Positions 9,451 through 20,276 are shown, numbered from the stretch's first letter. The stretch is 64,000 nucleotides of DNA from Labilithrix sp. (GCA_019637105.1 JAHBWF010000011.1:1-64000), one strand, 5' to 3'. Notes: generated by a model not told the origin, from the letters alone. Numbers and translations are program-made.

Positions 9451-11589
9451 ATGGGAATCATCGAGGCCATGAGATCGAGAAGCCGCCTCTTCGCTCTCCC
9501 GATCCTCGGGGCCACGCTCGTCGCGGTCCCCGCCGTCGCCGCGCCGGCCGCGAAGCCCGCCGCGGCCGCGAAGCCCGCCGCGGGCAAGCCTGCGTCCGCG
9601 CCCGCGACGAAGGGCGCGCCGGCGACGAAGCGCCCCGCGCCCTCCGCGAAGGGGACGCCGTCGCCGAAGACGCCGCGCACGACCGACGGCAACACGCGCC
9701 GCACCGTCGCCGGCGGGCCGACGTACGACGACACCGCGCTCGGCGCGGACTCGCCGGAGCTGCGCGCGCTCGCGGCCGCCGAGCGCGAGCTCTTCCCGCC
9801 GTCGCAGCGCGATCTGTCCTCACCGTGGCCCGAGGAGCTGCCGTTCCCGGTCGCCGCGACCGACGACAAGCCGCGCGTGCACGCCTCCGGGCTCCCGCCG
9901 GCGCCGATCCCGAGCGCGCCGCCGCCCTCGTCCGAGGGCGGCAAGGACCTCTCGTGGCTCGCGAAGCTCGAGATGCCGGACCTGCCCGTGCGTTGGGACG
10001 CGCGCGTCGTGCGCTACCTCGAGTTCTTCAAGGACGATCCGCGCGGGAGGGCCACGTTCACGATCTGGCACCGGCGGTCGGGCCGCTACATGGCGGCCAT
10101 CCGCCGCGCGCTCCGCAAGAAGAGCCTCCCGGAGGACCTCGCGTCGCTCGCGATGATCGAGAGCGGCTTCGATCCCGGAGCGCGCTCTCCGGTCGGCGCC
10201 GTCGGCCTCTGGCAGTTCATGCCCGAGACCGGGAAGATCTACGGGCTGACGCAGGACCGGTGGGCCGACCAGCGCATGAGCGTGACGCTCGCGACCGAAG
10301 CCGCCGCCGATCACCTCGCGGACCTCCACAGGCGCTTCGGCAGCTGGGAGCTCGCGATGGCGGCCTACAACATGGGCTACGGCGGCGTGCTCGGCGCGGT
10401 CCGCCGCTACAACACGAACGACTACTGGGCGCTGTCGAAGCTCGAGGGATCGCTCCCGTGGGAGACGACGCTCTACGTGCCGAAGATCCTCGCGGCGGCG
10501 GTCGTCGCGAAGAACCTCGCGGCGTTCGGCTTCCAGGACGTCACGGTCGAGCCGGCGCTCGAGGGCGAGGAGGTCCTCGTCGGGCCGGGCGTCGCGCTCG
10601 CGACCGTCGCCCAAGCGTGCGGCGTCACGACCAAGGAGGTCGAGTCGCTGAACCCCGAGCTGCGCGCCTCGCGCACGCCGCCGTCGCAGGGCTCGAGCGG
10701 CGCGTCGTCGGGCGACGGCCAGAGCGACGAGTGGCCGGTGAAGGTCCCGGCGGGGAAGGCGAGCGGCTGCTCGTCCAACCTCGCGCGCCTCCGCCGGAGC
10801 GAGCCCGCCGTCGAGCGCTACGTCGTGCGCTTCGGCGAGTCGCTCGAGCAGATCGCCCAGGCGCGACGCGTGACGGTCGCGAAGCTGGTCGAGCTGAACG
10901 GCATCGCCCAGGGCGAGATCGTCCGCGGCGGCACCGTGCTCCTCGTCCCGAAGGGCGGCGACGCCGAGGTCCCCGCGGGGCCGGTCGATCCGAAGAAGAC
11001 CGAGGACAAGCCCGTCGTCGTCGTCCCGCAGGACAACTTCGTCTACCCCGATCGCAAGCGCGTCTTCTATCGCGTCCAGGTCGGCGACACGATCCGCGAC
11101 GTCTGCGCCGCCTTCAAGGTCGCGCCCGACGAGCTCCGTCGCTGGAACGACATCGATCCCACGGCGCGCCTCGTCGAGAACATGACGCTCCAGCTCTACG
11201 TCCCCTCGTCCGCCGATCTCTCGTCGACCGTGGTGCTCGGCGAGGAGGACGTGCGCACGATCGTCGCCGGCACCGAAAAGTTCTTCCAGCACTGGGACGA
11301 CAAGGGCCGCCGCCGCGTGGTCGTGACCGCGAAGGCGGGCGACACCCTCGCCGCGATCGGGAAGCGCTACGACGTGTCGCCCGCGTCGATGGAGCGGATC
11401 AACCGCCGCGGGCGCTCCGAGGTCCTCTCGGAGGGCGAGCGCGTGGTGGTCTGGACGAAGGGGCCGGGCGTCGCCCCGCCGCCGGAGACCTCGGAGGGCG
11501 CGGCGCTCGCGAAGTCGGCGCCCGAGCCCGAGCCGACGCCGCCGCTCGGCGCGCCGCCGTTGCCGGATCGGCTGCCAGCGCTCCCGTGA
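9451..11589 (+). CDS. mltD: LysM-containing lytic murein transglycosylase (MltD-like)
   Basis: 712 aa. Signal peptide then an Ala/Lys/Pro-rich spacer. A goose-lysozyme/SLT fold at about 195-370 carries the catalytic Glu237 in [20 protein letters not shown] and the motif AAYNMGYGG. Three LysM-type peptidoglycan-binding units follow (around [38 protein letters not shown] and [18 protein letters not shown]). Such enzymes cut the MurNAc-GlcNAc bond to form anhydro ends during wall remodelling. The start may be this ATG or one 6 codons later, which gives a cleaner signal peptide. Confidence 0.93.
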   Translation: MGIIEAMRSRSRLFALPILGATLVAVPAVAAPAAKPAAAAKPAAGKPASAPATKGAPATKRPAPSAKGTPSPKTPRTTDGNTRRTVAGGPTYDDTALGADSPELRALAAAERELFPPSQRDLSSPWPEELPFPVAATDDKPRVHASGLPPAPIPSAPPPSSEGGKDLSWLAKLEMPDLPVRWDARVVRYLEFFKDDPRGRATFTIWHRRSGRYMAAIRRALRKKSLPEDLASLAMIESGFDPGARSPVGAVGLWQFMPETGKIYGLTQDRWADQRMSVTLATEAAADHLADLHRRFGSWELAMAAYNMGYGGVLGAVRRYNTNDYWALSKLEGSLPWETTLYVPKILAAAVVAKNLAAFGFQDVTVEPALEGEEVLVGPGVALATVAQACGVTTKEVESLNPELRASRTPPSQGSSGASSGDGQSDEWPVKVPAGKASGCSSNLARLRRSEPAVERYVVRFGESLEQIAQARRVTVAKLVELNGIAQGEIVRGGTVLLVPKGGDAEVPAGPVDPKKTEDKPVVVVPQDNFVYPDRKRVFYRVQVGDTIRDVCAAFKVAPDELRRWNDIDPTARLVENMTLQLYVPSSADLSSTVVLGEEDVRTIVAGTEKFFQHWDDKGRRRVVVTAKAGDTLAAIGKRYDVSPASMERINRRGRSEVLSEGERVVVWTKGPGVAPPPETSEGAALAKSAPEPEPTPPLGAPPLPDRLPALP

Positions 11590-11650
11590 ACGCCGGGCCT
11601 CGCCGGCCGAATCGAGGGTGCGGCGGGCCTCGCGCGTGACACAATGGGGC

Positions 11651-12652
11651 ATGCCCGCCGTCCAGCGGCTCCTCTCCCTCGCCCTCCCGACGCTCGCCGC
11701 GTGCAACGCGCTCGTCGGGTTCGGCGAGCTCGAGAAGGTCACCGTCGTCCGCGCGGACGCCGGCGACGACGAGGACGACGAGGACGACGCGCCTCCGGGC
11801 GCCTCCCCCGACGACGGCGGCGGCGCGACGCCGGACGCGCCGCCAGCGCAGCCGAGCTGCGATCCGACGAAGCCGTTCGAGGCGCCCGTGGCGCTCGCCG
11901 GCCCGGTCAACAGCGCGGCGTTCGAGGTCGCGCCGACGCTCATGACGAACGAGCTCACCATCGTCTTCCAGCGGACGGTGGGCTCCGACGGGGGCTCCGT
12001 GCTCAGGGCGACGCGCGCCTCGGTCGACGAGCCGTTCGGCGAGCCCGTCGAGCTCGCCGGCCTCGCGCAGGGGCTCGACGGCGTCCAGCAGCCGGCGATG
12101 TCGGTCGACGGCCTCCTCGTCTTCTTCGTCGGCCTCGACGGTCCGAACAGCGCCATCTACACGGCGTCGCGCGCGTCGACGTCGGCGGAGTTCGGCAACC
12201 GCCGCGCGTTCGTCGAGGTCAACTCCAGCGCGAGCGAGTCGTTCCCCGGGCTCACCCCCGACGCCGCCGAGATGTGGCTCTCCGTCCAGCCGGGCGTGTC
12301 GTCGCCGCGCCACCTCTTCCGGAGCGTGCGCGACAAGATCGGCGGGTACGGACCGGCGGTCGCCGTCTCCGAGCTCGCGTCGTCCAAGAGCGAGGCCGGG
12401 GTCGCGTTCTCCGCCGACGGCCTGACCATCTTCTTCGGATCGGAGCGCGACGGCGGCAAGGGCGACAGCGACATCTGGACAGCGAGCCGAACGACGTTGA
12501 CCGCGGCGTTCGGCCCGGCGACGCCCGTGGTCGAGCTGAACACGGCGCGCGGGGAGTACCCGGGTTGGGTCTCCGCCGACGGCTGTCGCCTCTACTTCGC
12601 GAGCGAGCGTCAGGGCGACGGCGATCTCTTCGTCGCCACGCGCGGTCGGTGA
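11651..12652 (+). CDS. Lipoprotein with PD40/TolB-type beta-propeller repeats
   Basis: About 333 aa. Signal peptide with lipobox LAAC, an acidic DEDDEDD spacer, then repeats with the pattern of WD40-like Tol-propeller strands (LTPDAAEMWLSVQ; FSADGLTIFFGSERDGGKGD; VSADGCRLYFASERQGDGD). Probably outer membrane or periplasmic; this domain type usually senses or binds. Starts 61 bp after the transglycosylase gene on the same strand and may be co-transcribed. Confidence 0.82.
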   Translation: MPAVQRLLSLALPTLAACNALVGFGELEKVTVVRADAGDDEDDEDDAPPGASPDDGGGATPDAPPAQPSCDPTKPFEAPVALAGPVNSAAFEVAPTLMTNELTIVFQRTVGSDGGSVLRATRASVDEPFGEPVELAGLAQGLDGVQQPAMSVDGLLVFFVGLDGPNSAIYTASRASTSAEFGNRRAFVEVNSSASESFPGLTPDAAEMWLSVQPGVSSPRHLFRSVRDKIGGYGPAVAVSELASSKSEAGVAFSADGLTIFFGSERDGGKGDSDIWTASRTTLTAAFGPATPVVELNTARGEYPGWVSADGCRLYFASERQGDGDLFVATRGR

Positions 12653-12680
12653 CGCCGCTCGTCGTCGCGTCCCGCGCGGA

Positions 12681-14108
12681 TCAGAACTTGTAGTTGAGGC
12701 CGACGCCGAGGACGATCGCGCGCGCGCTGTACTCTCCGCCGTTGATCGGCTCGGTCCTCGTCGGGTTGCCGCGCACCGGGTTCACGCGCGGCACCTGGGC
12801 GTCGGCGGGATCGACCGTCGTGCTGTTGAGGAGCACCAGCGAGGCGACGGCGTCCATCCGCCAGTGCTCGCCGACGTGGACGCTGCCGCCGGCGCTCCCG
12901 ATCAGCTTGTCGGCGTCGTAGGTGAGCGGCGAGACCCACTCCGGCGGGATCGCGCTCGTCTCGTAGGAGATGCCAGCGCGGAGGTCGATCCAGTAGTCGC
13001 GGAGCAGGTCCTTCAGCGAGAGCTCGGCGCCGAGGCGGAACGAGTTCGAGTCCTGGAAGCTCCGCGGGAGCGAGATCGGCGCGACGCCGAAGGGGCTGGG
13101 GAAGCCGGTGACGTCGTAGAGCCGGACGTTCTCGGGACGGATGTCGATCGAGTCGTGCAGGCTCCAGAACTCGCGCACGTACGCGGCCTCGACGCGGATG
13201 CGCGACTCGTCGCCGAGGTCCGTCCGGTACTCGACGCCGCCGCGGAGGACCGGCGGCAGGCGGAAGCGGACCTGCGCGTCGCTGCCCTCTTGCCGCGCGC
13301 GGTCGAACGGCGCCGCCGTGGGGAGGCGCACGTTGACCTGCGCGGGGGCGTTGATCCAGAACGGGAGCTGGGCGGACGCGCCGAGGCGGAGGTTCTCGTG
13401 CGGGGCCGCGATGATCCCGAAGTTCGCGCTCGGCGCGACGATGGGGCCGACCTTGAGCTGGCTGAGCGCGTCGTACTGGGGGTCCTCGGGCGCGGCGATC
13501 ACGCGGTCCGCCGGGCTCGCGCTGAACACGACGGTCGAGTTGAAGTTCCCGACCAGCGCCTGGACGCCGCCGCCGACGCGGAGCTGCTCGATCGGCTTGT
13601 AGGCGAAGTACCCGCCGGCGACGACGAGCGCGGAGCCCTCGAGCGAGACGAGCGAGTAGCGCGAGGGCGACGGGCTCCCGTCGAGCGTGAGCGGATAGCT
13701 CGCGATGGCCGTGTACGGCGCGAAGACGCCGAAGGCCGCGGTGAGCTTCTTCTCTTCGCCGAAGTTGTACGAGCCCGCGATCGTCGGGATCGGGAGGAAG
13801 GGCGTCGAGCCCTTCACCTGCGGAAAGTCGACGGTCTGGACGGTGCCGCCCGCGGTGGTGACGTTGGTGCTCCGCGCGTACTCCGAGCTGAAGTTCAGCC
13901 AGGAGAAGTCGACGAGGATGCTCGTCCCGGCGTCGGCGAGCCCGGCGGGGTTGTACCAGATCGCGCCGAGATCGTCGGCGCCGGCCACGAAGGCGCCGCC
14001 TCGCCCGAGGGGGCGCACGCCGCGATCGGCGGTGTAGAGGCCGCCCGCCTCCGCGCTCGACGCGGCGAGGAGGACAGCGATGCCGAAGAGGGACGCGCGC
14101 GCTCTCAC
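12681..14108 (-). CDS. OmpP1/FadL/TodX-family outer-membrane transporter
   Basis: 475 aa with signal peptide (ending EAGG). The N-terminus GLYTADRGVRPLGRGGAFVA plus DLGAIWYNPAGLAD is the FadL hatch region with its NPAG motif. The rest alternates as a beta-barrel and ends in Phe (GLNYKF), typical for outer-membrane insertion. The family imports long-chain fatty acids or other hydrophobic compounds. The substrate cannot be read from sequence. Confidence 0.9.
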   Translation of the reverse strand: MRARASLFGIAVLLAASSAEAGGLYTADRGVRPLGRGGAFVAGADDLGAIWYNPAGLADAGTSILVDFSWLNFSSEYARSTNVTTAGGTVQTVDFPQVKGSTPFLPIPTIAGSYNFGEEKKLTAAFGVFAPYTAIASYPLTLDGSPSPSRYSLVSLEGSALVVAGGYFAYKPIEQLRVGGGVQALVGNFNSTVVFSASPADRVIAAPEDPQYDALSQLKVGPIVAPSANFGIIAAPHENLRLGASAQLPFWINAPAQVNVRLPTAAPFDRARQEGSDAQVRFRLPPVLRGGVEYRTDLGDESRIRVEAAYVREFWSLHDSIDIRPENVRLYDVTGFPSPFGVAPISLPRSFQDSNSFRLGAELSLKDLLRDYWIDLRAGISYETSAIPPEWVSPLTYDADKLIGSAGGSVHVGEHWRMDAVASLVLLNSTTVDPADAQVPRVNPVRGNPTRTEPINGGEYSARAIVLGVGLNYKF

Positions 14109-14290
14109 GTGGTCGCGAGGTTACCCGAGCTCAGCCGGGGGAGCGTCGACATTTCCGCTCTCGCTCCGCCGTTCGCCGCCTCCTGCGCGAGCCCGCGCCG
14201 CTCGACCGGAGACGAGCGCGAGCGGCGCCCGCGCGGGACCGGGAACGAGGCATGCACCCCGCCGCGCGACCCCTCTTCGAAGGAGTAGCC

Positions 14291-14569
14291 ATGAAAAAGT
14301 CGATTGTGACCCTCATCCTCGCGCTCGCCGCCAGCACGGCGTTCGCGCTCCCGGCCGTAGCGGGAGAGAAGCTGACGCTCGAGCAGGTCCCCGCCAAGGT
14401 CAAGGAGACGATCCAGAGCCACGTCAAGGACGGAAAGATCACCGAGATCGAGCGTGAGAAGGAGGGCGACGCCACGGTCTACGAGGTCGAGTACAAGAGC
14501 GCGAAGGGCACCGAGCACGAGCTGAAGATCGGGGAGGACGGCAAGGTCCTCAAGATGGAGAAGGACTGA
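14291..14569 (+). CDS. Small periplasmic PepSY-like protein
   Basis: 92 aa from an ATG with a good ribosome site (GAAGGAG at 14279-14285). Signal peptide MKKSIVTLILALAASTAF, then a PepSY/beta-lactamase-inhibitor-like fold (LEQVPAKVKETIQSHVKDG; YEVEYKSAKGTEHELKIG). Members are thought to inhibit proteases or bind at the envelope. Its 3' end overlaps that of the convergent PHP gene by 20 bp. Confidence 0.8.
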   Translation: MKKSIVTLILALAASTAFALPAVAGEKLTLEQVPAKVKETIQSHVKDGKITEIEREKEGDATVYEVEYKSAKGTEHELKIGEDGKVLKMEKD

Positions 14570-15533
14570 CCGGATCGCGGTCGCCCTCGGCCTCGCCGCG
14601 CGGGCGTGGGCGCACGCGCAGGAACGCGACGCCCGCCACGCCGGCGAGGCCGAGGAGCCGGAGCACGCGGTCGGCGGTGTTCTCGCCCCGGTAGGCGTAG
14701 TCCGAGGTCCGCGGCGTGTACGGCTCGCGCTCGAGGGCGCCGACGAGCTCCGGATGGCCCAGCAGGCGGCCGTCGCGATCGAGCACCACGGTCCGCCGCG
14801 CGCGGATCGCCTCGACGACCGCGTCGGCGCTCGCCGGCTCGCGCACGAAGACGAGGGTCCGGCAGAGGCCGAGGACGCTCGCGAAGTGGTAGTCCGACGA
14901 GCCGATCGCCGCGGGCCGCGGCGTCGTCTCCTCGTAGTAGGCGAGGAGGTCGAGCCAGCTCCACTCCGGGCTCCGCGACATGAAGGCGATCGGGTGCATC
15001 AGCTCGACGCCGTCGAGCTCGGCGCGGACCGGCGCCAGCCCGGGCTGGAAGCGCTTCACCGGGTGCGCGCCGATCGCGACGCCGCCCTGGGCGTGGATGT
15101 CGGCGACGACGCGCTCGATCGGCTGATCGGGCGAGACCGTCCGCTCGAGGCCGACCGCGATCAGGTGGTAAGCGCCCGTCGTGACCTCTTCGCCGGGGAT
15201 GACGATCGGCCCGCCCGTGGCCTCGGACCACGCGCGGGCGAGACGCCCCGCGAGCACGGTGTTGTGTTCCGTCACGCTGACGGCGTCGAGCCCGCGCCGC
15301 TCCGCCTGCCGGACGAGCGACAGCGGCGAGAGCGTGCCGTCGCTGTAGGTCGTGTGCATGTGGAAGTCGGCCTCGAGCACGCGGTAGCCGGCGCGCCGGA
15401 CGACCGGCCGCTCGGGGCGCGGATCGAACGCCGCGCCGCCGACGAGGCCGAGGACCACGAGCGCGCACGCCGCGAGCCACGCGCGCGAGATCGACGCGGT
15501 CCGTCGCCCGTCCCGGACGCTCCGCGCGGTCAT
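14550..15533 (-). CDS. PHP-domain phosphoesterase, membrane-anchored
   Basis: 327 aa. One N-terminal hydrophobic segment, then a PHP metal site: FHMHTTYSDGT (HxH), VSVTEHNT, IPGEEVTTG, GAHPVKRF and GSSDYHF. PHP enzymes hydrolyse phosphoesters with two or three metals. C-terminal half ends with a second hydrophobic stretch. Its ATG lies 2 bp after the stop of the upstream membrane-protein gene, so the two form an operon. Confidence 0.87.
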   Translation of the reverse strand: MTARSVRDGRRTASISRAWLAACALVVLGLVGGAAFDPRPERPVVRRAGYRVLEADFHMHTTYSDGTLSPLSLVRQAERRGLDAVSVTEHNTVLAGRLARAWSEATGGPIVIPGEEVTTGAYHLIAVGLERTVSPDQPIERVVADIHAQGGVAIGAHPVKRFQPGLAPVRAELDGVELMHPIAFMSRSPEWSWLDLLAYYEETTPRPAAIGSSDYHFASVLGLCRTLVFVREPASADAVVEAIRARRTVVLDRDGRLLGHPELVGALEREPYTPRTSDYAYRGENTADRVLRLLGLAGVAGVAFLRVRPRPRGEAEGDRDPVSPSPS

Positions 15534-15535
15534 CG

Positions 15536-16108
15536 TCAACGCCAGATCTGGGGGCCGAGCTGGCCCATCGCGAGGTAGTAGCCGACGACGATCGCCGTCA
15601 GGACGACCGTGTGGAGGAGCGTCGCGATCCCCGCGCGCTTCGCGGTCAGCGCGAGCCCGCGGCGGAAGCACGCGAACGTGAGCACGCCGCCCCACGCGAT
15701 CGTCCCGAGCAGGAGCGGCGGCGCGACCTTGAAGAGGACCGCCGCCGGCGAGGGCACGATCAGGCAGATCGCCGCGATCGCGAGGAGCGCGATGAGCCAC
15801 GGACCGTGTCCGGCGAGGTAGAGCGCAAACGCGCGGCGGAGCGGGACGTCCCGCGCGACGGCGCGCAGCGCGACGGTGACCGCGACGAGCTGCGCGAGCG
15901 GGACGTAGGCGAACGAGAACGTCGCGACGAACAGCTCGATCGGCGCGAGGCGCCCCGCGGCGGTCGTCGCGACGACCGCGCCGATGACGAAGAGCAGGCG
16001 GAGCGCCCCGCCCGCGATGGTCGGGGCGTCTTCGCCGCGGGCCCGCGCGAGGGCGTCGTACCCGCGGAACGGGCGAACGACGAGCGACGCGGCCGCGGAG
16101 GGGAGCAC
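15536..16108 (-). CDS. Multi-pass membrane protein (possible Yip1-like)
   Basis: 190 aa with five to six hydrophobic segments (for example LLFVIGAVVATTAAG, WLIALLAIAAICLIV, LLHTVVLTAIVVGYYLA). The N-terminal RPFRGYDALARAR and overall layout resemble Yip1-domain proteins, but I cannot confirm the family. First gene of a two-gene operon with the PHP enzyme. Confidence 0.7.
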   Translation of the reverse strand: MLPSAAASLVVRPFRGYDALARARGEDAPTIAGGALRLLFVIGAVVATTAAGRLAPIELFVATFSFAYVPLAQLVAVTVALRAVARDVPLRRAFALYLAGHGPWLIALLAIAAICLIVPSPAAVLFKVAPPLLLGTIAWGGVLTFACFRRGLALTAKRAGIATLLHTVVLTAIVVGYYLAMGQLGPQIWR

Positions 16109-16271
16109 CCCCGAACGTTAGCGCCTCGGCTCGTCGCGTGTCGACGTGCCTCGACGCGGGGATCGGGCGGCCGGCGACGACGCCGCGTCGATCTCGGCCG
16201 CGCGGCGAGGTCCCCGTCGTCGGGCTCGTCCCGGAGGACGCCGCGTCGAGCCGCGGCGCGCGGCCCCCGAG

Positions 16272-19200
16272 TCAGAACTTCGTGCCCTGGCGGATGACCT
16301 CGTAGAACTGCTCGAGGCCGCTCTCCGGATCGATCAGGAAGTCGACGACGTTCCTGCTGACCGCCGCGTAGTCCTTCTGCCGGAGCGTGCCGTCGTACTC
16401 CTCGTCGAGGTCCTCGCGGTTGACGTCCGCGATGACGTCGATGATGACCTCGAGCGGCGCCTGGCCCTTGAAGTCGCCATCCTTGATCGGCGTCACGATC
16501 TTCCCGAGCACTTTGGTCAGGACCTGGTTCGGATCGATCTCGTTTTTGCAGATCTGGTTGCCGTCGGCGTCGAAGTACTTGCCGCTCAGGCGGGCGAGGA
16601 GCGCCATCTGCGCGTCGACGAGGCTCTTCTCGGTGAGCTTCCCCTTGTCGTCGAACTTCGAGCCGTCGACGGCCTGCGCCAGCACCTTGTAGAGCGGGAC
16701 GAGGTTCTTGTCGTCGCGGAGGAGCTGGACCATGTCGCTCGCCGACGCGAGCAGGCTCGCGAGCGCGTCGTTCTTCGAGGCCGCGTCGAGGAGGTACTCG
16801 AGGAGCTTCTCGGTCTCGCGGCGGCCCTCCGGGTCGCGCTGGATGGCGTCCATCACGTCGACGCCGGCGGTGACGAGCGGGCCACCCAGGGTCTCCTCGG
16901 CCTTCGCCGCGAGCTCTTCGCGCGCCCAGGTGCACTTCTCGTACGGCGCGACGAACGACCTCGGGCAGTGCGCCCAGAGCTGCGCGCGGAGCATGTCGAT
17001 GATGACCGGCGTCATCTTCGGGATGCTCGGGTTCGCGAACGCGGAGTTCGACCGGATCCCCGTCACGCCGAGGAACTGGTCGACGAGCTGCGAGCGGGCG
17101 CGGCGCCAGCCGGCGCGGCGCTCCTTGTCGTTCGGGTTCTGCTCCTCGTACTTGTCGAACGCGACGTCGATCGAGAACAGCGCGTTGGTGAGCAGGTACG
17201 CCGGCGTGACCTGCGGGACGGTCGTGCCGTCGTTGCGCGTGGTCGTCGTCTTCCCGTTGCGATCGGTCAGCTTGATCGACCTGGCGTAGTCCGGGTCGAG
17301 CGCGGCGCGCGCCGCCTGCGCGGCGACGTCGATCCCGGTCACGGTCCGCGTGCCCGCCGGCGTGCACGCGCCGCTCGCGTCGGTCGCCGTGCACGTCTTG
17401 ACCGCCATGTTCTCGAGCTCCTTGGCGAGCGCGCTCAGGGCGGGGAGGACGTCGCCGGCGAACGTCTCGGCGACGAGCCCCTCGTAGGAGCTCATGCCTT
17501 CGCGCGTGCACTGCTTGCCGTCGGCGAGGCGGCACTCCTCGGGCGTCGCCTCCTTGCCGGGGTAGTGGCGGTAGATGATGCTCGAGAGCTCGAGGAACAG
17601 GTCCTCGCGGCGGTGCTTCACGAACGCGCCGAGGAGCGGGCGAATGGCGTCGTAGAAGCCGAAATGCTCCCAGGTGAAGAGCGTGTTCTTGCCCTTCTCT
17701 CCGAGCCACTGCCCGCTCGGGCAGTTGCGGAGGCCGCGGACCTTGCCGTCGGCGCGCGCGTCCTTCGCGTCCGGATCGGGGTCGTCGATGACGCGCTCCG
17801 GGCAGGGGCTCGTCCCGATGCGATCGCCCTGGAGATCGCCGACGAAGAGCTTGGTCTTGGCGTTCTTCGTGTCGTTCTTGAGATCGAAGAAGACGAGGCG
17901 GTTCAAAAACTTCGGCGTCGGCGCGACGATCTGCCCCGCGGCCGGCCACATCCCGACGATGCCGCTCGAGTCCTCGATGATCCCGGACATCGCCGTGAAC
18001 GTGCCGGGCGCGCGCAGGATCGCGGGGCGCATGTAGATCGTGCCGCGCGGGATCTCCGCGTCGACGTCGTACTGAGCCGCGTTCGCGATCGCGTCGAGGT
18101 AGAAGGCGCCGAGGTTCTCGATCTTGAAGACCGCGCACTCCTTGAAGGTGCCCGGGACGGAGAGGCCGAGCGCGTGGACCTTGGCGTCGGCCTTGTTGCA
18201 GGCGGTGACGCCCGTCGTGTCGCTGATGAGGCCGAGGAAGCGGAAGAGCGCGCTCCGGTTCTGACCGGTGTACGGCGCGCTCCGATCCACGGGCGTCTTC
18301 ATCTCGCCCCTGCTCTTCGTCGTGACGTTGTACGTCGTCCCGTTGATGTCGTCCTCGTCGTAGGTGATCTCGTCCTTGAACGAGGCGTACTTCGAGAAGA
18401 TCGTCCCGAGCTCCGCCGACTCCGGCGCGGCGAGCGCCTTGAGGATGTCCTCGAGCAGGCCGGGCTCCTTCACGAGCTTCGCCATCACCTCGAGGTTCTC
18501 GTCCCAGAACGTCGACTCCCGCGGGATCGAGGCCTCGGGGTGCTCGGCGGCGACGTCGAACGCGGCGCTCATCGCGCCCGTGACCCGCGCCATCTGCCTC
18601 GCGTTCGTCGTGAAGAGCTCCTTCGTCATCGCGAGCGTCGCGTCGGCGCTCTTGTCGCCGAGGATCGCGCCGAGCGCGTAGACGAGGTCGAGCATCGGCG
18701 AGTCCTTCGTGCGGATGCCGTCGAACTGGACCGTCTTGTTCGCGTATTGCTTCGAGCGCGTCTCGCGCGGACCCATGACGACCGGGAGGCCGCCCATCAT
18801 GTCCATGAGCGTCTCGTGCTTGGCCTCCGGGTCGGAGTTCACGAGCGGCTTCATGTCCCTCATCATCTGCGCGGCGAAGGTGCGGCTCGTGTCGATGTAC
18901 TCGTAGAGCAGCCCGTCGCCGGCGGTGACGCGGTCGAACTCGTCGCGCGCGGCCTCGGGCGAGCCCGGGAACGAGAAGGGCGACGGCGCGACGGAGCCGT
19001 TCGACGTCTTGAAGCGGCCGACCGCGTCGAGATCGGGCAGGCCGTCTCCGTCGGCGTCGACGAAGGGCGAGGGCACGGCGCCGCCACGGATCATGGCGTA
19101 GCCGCGCGAGTCGCGGCGCACGATGTAGCGCGAGCTCCCGCCGACGAACGCGACGTCCTCGGTGTAGAGCAGCTCCTGCAGCATCTCGAGGTTGTCGCGC

Positions 19201-20276
19201 GGGCGCGAGAGGACGACGCGGCCGGAGGCGTCGGTCTTGACGGCGAGGGGCGAGGGCTCGGCGTCGGCCTCGGCCGCGAGGAGCTCCTCGTGCCCGACCT
19301 CGAGCATCTTGTTGAGCGCGTGGTTGCCGGGGCCGGCCACGGGGACGCGGTTGCCGTCGGCGTCGCGCCGCGGGGTCGGCTCGTAGGGCTGCGAGTCGGC
19401 GGAGAGCAGCCGGAGGCTCGCGTTCGCGAAGTCGCGGAGGCCCGGGTAGGCGACCACGGGCCGCACGGCGCCGAGGGCCGTGTCGATGGGCCGGTAGCCC
19501 TGGCGCGCGCTGATGCGCTGCCACGCCTCTTGGGCTTCCTCGTCCTTCTCGAACGCCGCGACGACGCGCGCGAGCGACTGCGTCGAGTGCGGGAGCGTCC
19601 CGTCGTTGTAGAGGTCGCCCATGCGCCCGAGCATGTCGGCGAGCGCGTCGACGAGCAGGCCCTCGCCGCTCTTCTTCGGCGCGCTGCACGACTTGGTCGG
19701 GTCGGCGTTGTCGAGGTCCTTGATCGCGATCTTCTCGTCCTCGGGGAACGTGGCGTCGAACGCGCGGATGAGGTCGTCGCGGCGGCGCGCGAGCGCCTCG
19801 ATCCGCCCGATCGCCTTCGCGCGGTCCTTGCGCTGCTTCTCGACGCTGACGGGCTGGTCGTCCTCGTCGACGAGGCCGGCCGCGACCGGCGGGAGCTTCG
19901 ACGTGTCGACGGTGTCCGCGTAGTCGCGGGAGAAGGGCTTGTGGCAGACGTCGCGGAACGAGTCGCCGCTGAGGTCCTCGCGGAGGGCCTGCGCCGAGAC
20001 GCGGTCGCAGATGACGCCGAACATCTCCTGGCCGACGGTCCCGCGCCGGGGAGGCGTGCGCTCGGTGTCGAACTCGTGGCAGCCTGGAGCGAGCACGCTC
20101 AACGCGGTGAGTCCAACGACGCCGAGGAGGCTGACGCAACGCGCTGACGCAAAGCGCCAGGCGCGCTCCGTGATGTTCCGATTCGGATGGTTGGAGGATC
20201 GGCTCTTATCCATCTCCGATCGACTAGACTCCGACTTCGGCGTTGCTCTCATCGAAAACCTGCGACCTTGTCGCAT
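16272..20276 (-). CDS. Very large lipoprotein of unknown function
   Basis: 1334 aa from the ATG at 20276, chosen because GGAGG lies 7 bp upstream. Signal and lipobox LSVLAPGC at about residue 65, preceded by a long charged n-region. The body is mostly alpha-helical and polar with no family I recognise. One short calcium-loop-like segment (DADGDGLPDLDAV) occurs. Its GC3 pattern is consistent with coding throughout; a long overlapping frame on the opposite strand is a shadow. Divergent from glmU with 42 bp between starts. Confidence 0.82.
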   Translation of the reverse strand: MRQGRRFSMRATPKSESSRSEMDKSRSSNHPNRNITERAWRFASARCVSLLGVVGLTALSVLAPGCHEFDTERTPPRRGTVGQEMFGVICDRVSAQALREDLSGDSFRDVCHKPFSRDYADTVDTSKLPPVAAGLVDEDDQPVSVEKQRKDRAKAIGRIEALARRRDDLIRAFDATFPEDEKIAIKDLDNADPTKSCSAPKKSGEGLLVDALADMLGRMGDLYNDGTLPHSTQSLARVVAAFEKDEEAQEAWQRISARQGYRPIDTALGAVRPVVAYPGLRDFANASLRLLSADSQPYEPTPRRDADGNRVPVAGPGNHALNKMLEVGHEELLAAEADAEPSPLAVKTDASGRVVLSRPRDNLEMLQELLYTEDVAFVGGSSRYIVRRDSRGYAMIRGGAVPSPFVDADGDGLPDLDAVGRFKTSNGSVAPSPFSFPGSPEAARDEFDRVTAGDGLLYEYIDTSRTFAAQMMRDMKPLVNSDPEAKHETLMDMMGGLPVVMGPRETRSKQYANKTVQFDGIRTKDSPMLDLVYALGAILGDKSADATLAMTKELFTTNARQMARVTGAMSAAFDVAAEHPEASIPRESTFWDENLEVMAKLVKEPGLLEDILKALAAPESAELGTIFSKYASFKDEITYDEDDINGTTYNVTTKSRGEMKTPVDRSAPYTGQNRSALFRFLGLISDTTGVTACNKADAKVHALGLSVPGTFKECAVFKIENLGAFYLDAIANAAQYDVDAEIPRGTIYMRPAILRAPGTFTAMSGIIEDSSGIVGMWPAAGQIVAPTPKFLNRLVFFDLKNDTKNAKTKLFVGDLQGDRIGTSPCPERVIDDPDPDAKDARADGKVRGLRNCPSGQWLGEKGKNTLFTWEHFGFYDAIRPLLGAFVKHRREDLFLELSSIIYRHYPGKEATPEECRLADGKQCTREGMSSYEGLVAETFAGDVLPALSALAKELENMAVKTCTATDASGACTPAGTRTVTGIDVAAQAARAALDPDYARSIKLTDRNGKTTTTRNDGTTVPQVTPAYLLTNALFSIDVAFDKYEEQNPNDKERRAGWRRARSQLVDQFLGVTGIRSNSAFANPSIPKMTPVIIDMLRAQLWAHCPRSFVAPYEKCTWAREELAAKAEETLGGPLVTAGVDVMDAIQRDPEGRRETEKLLEYLLDAASKNDALASLLASASDMVQLLRDDKNLVPLYKVLAQAVDGSKFDDKGKLTEKSLVDAQMALLARLSGKYFDADGNQICKNEIDPNQVLTKVLGKIVTPIKDGDFKGQAPLEVIIDVIADVNREDLDEEYDGTLRQKDYAAVSRNVVDFLIDPESGLEQFYEVIRQGTKF

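Noticed and set aside
15760-20147. Very long open frames on both strands over the 16-20 kb region
   Set aside because: They are shadows of the 1334-aa lipoprotein gene. Their translations are Arg/Ala/Gly-rich, without signal or domain, as expected for off-frames in high-GC DNA.
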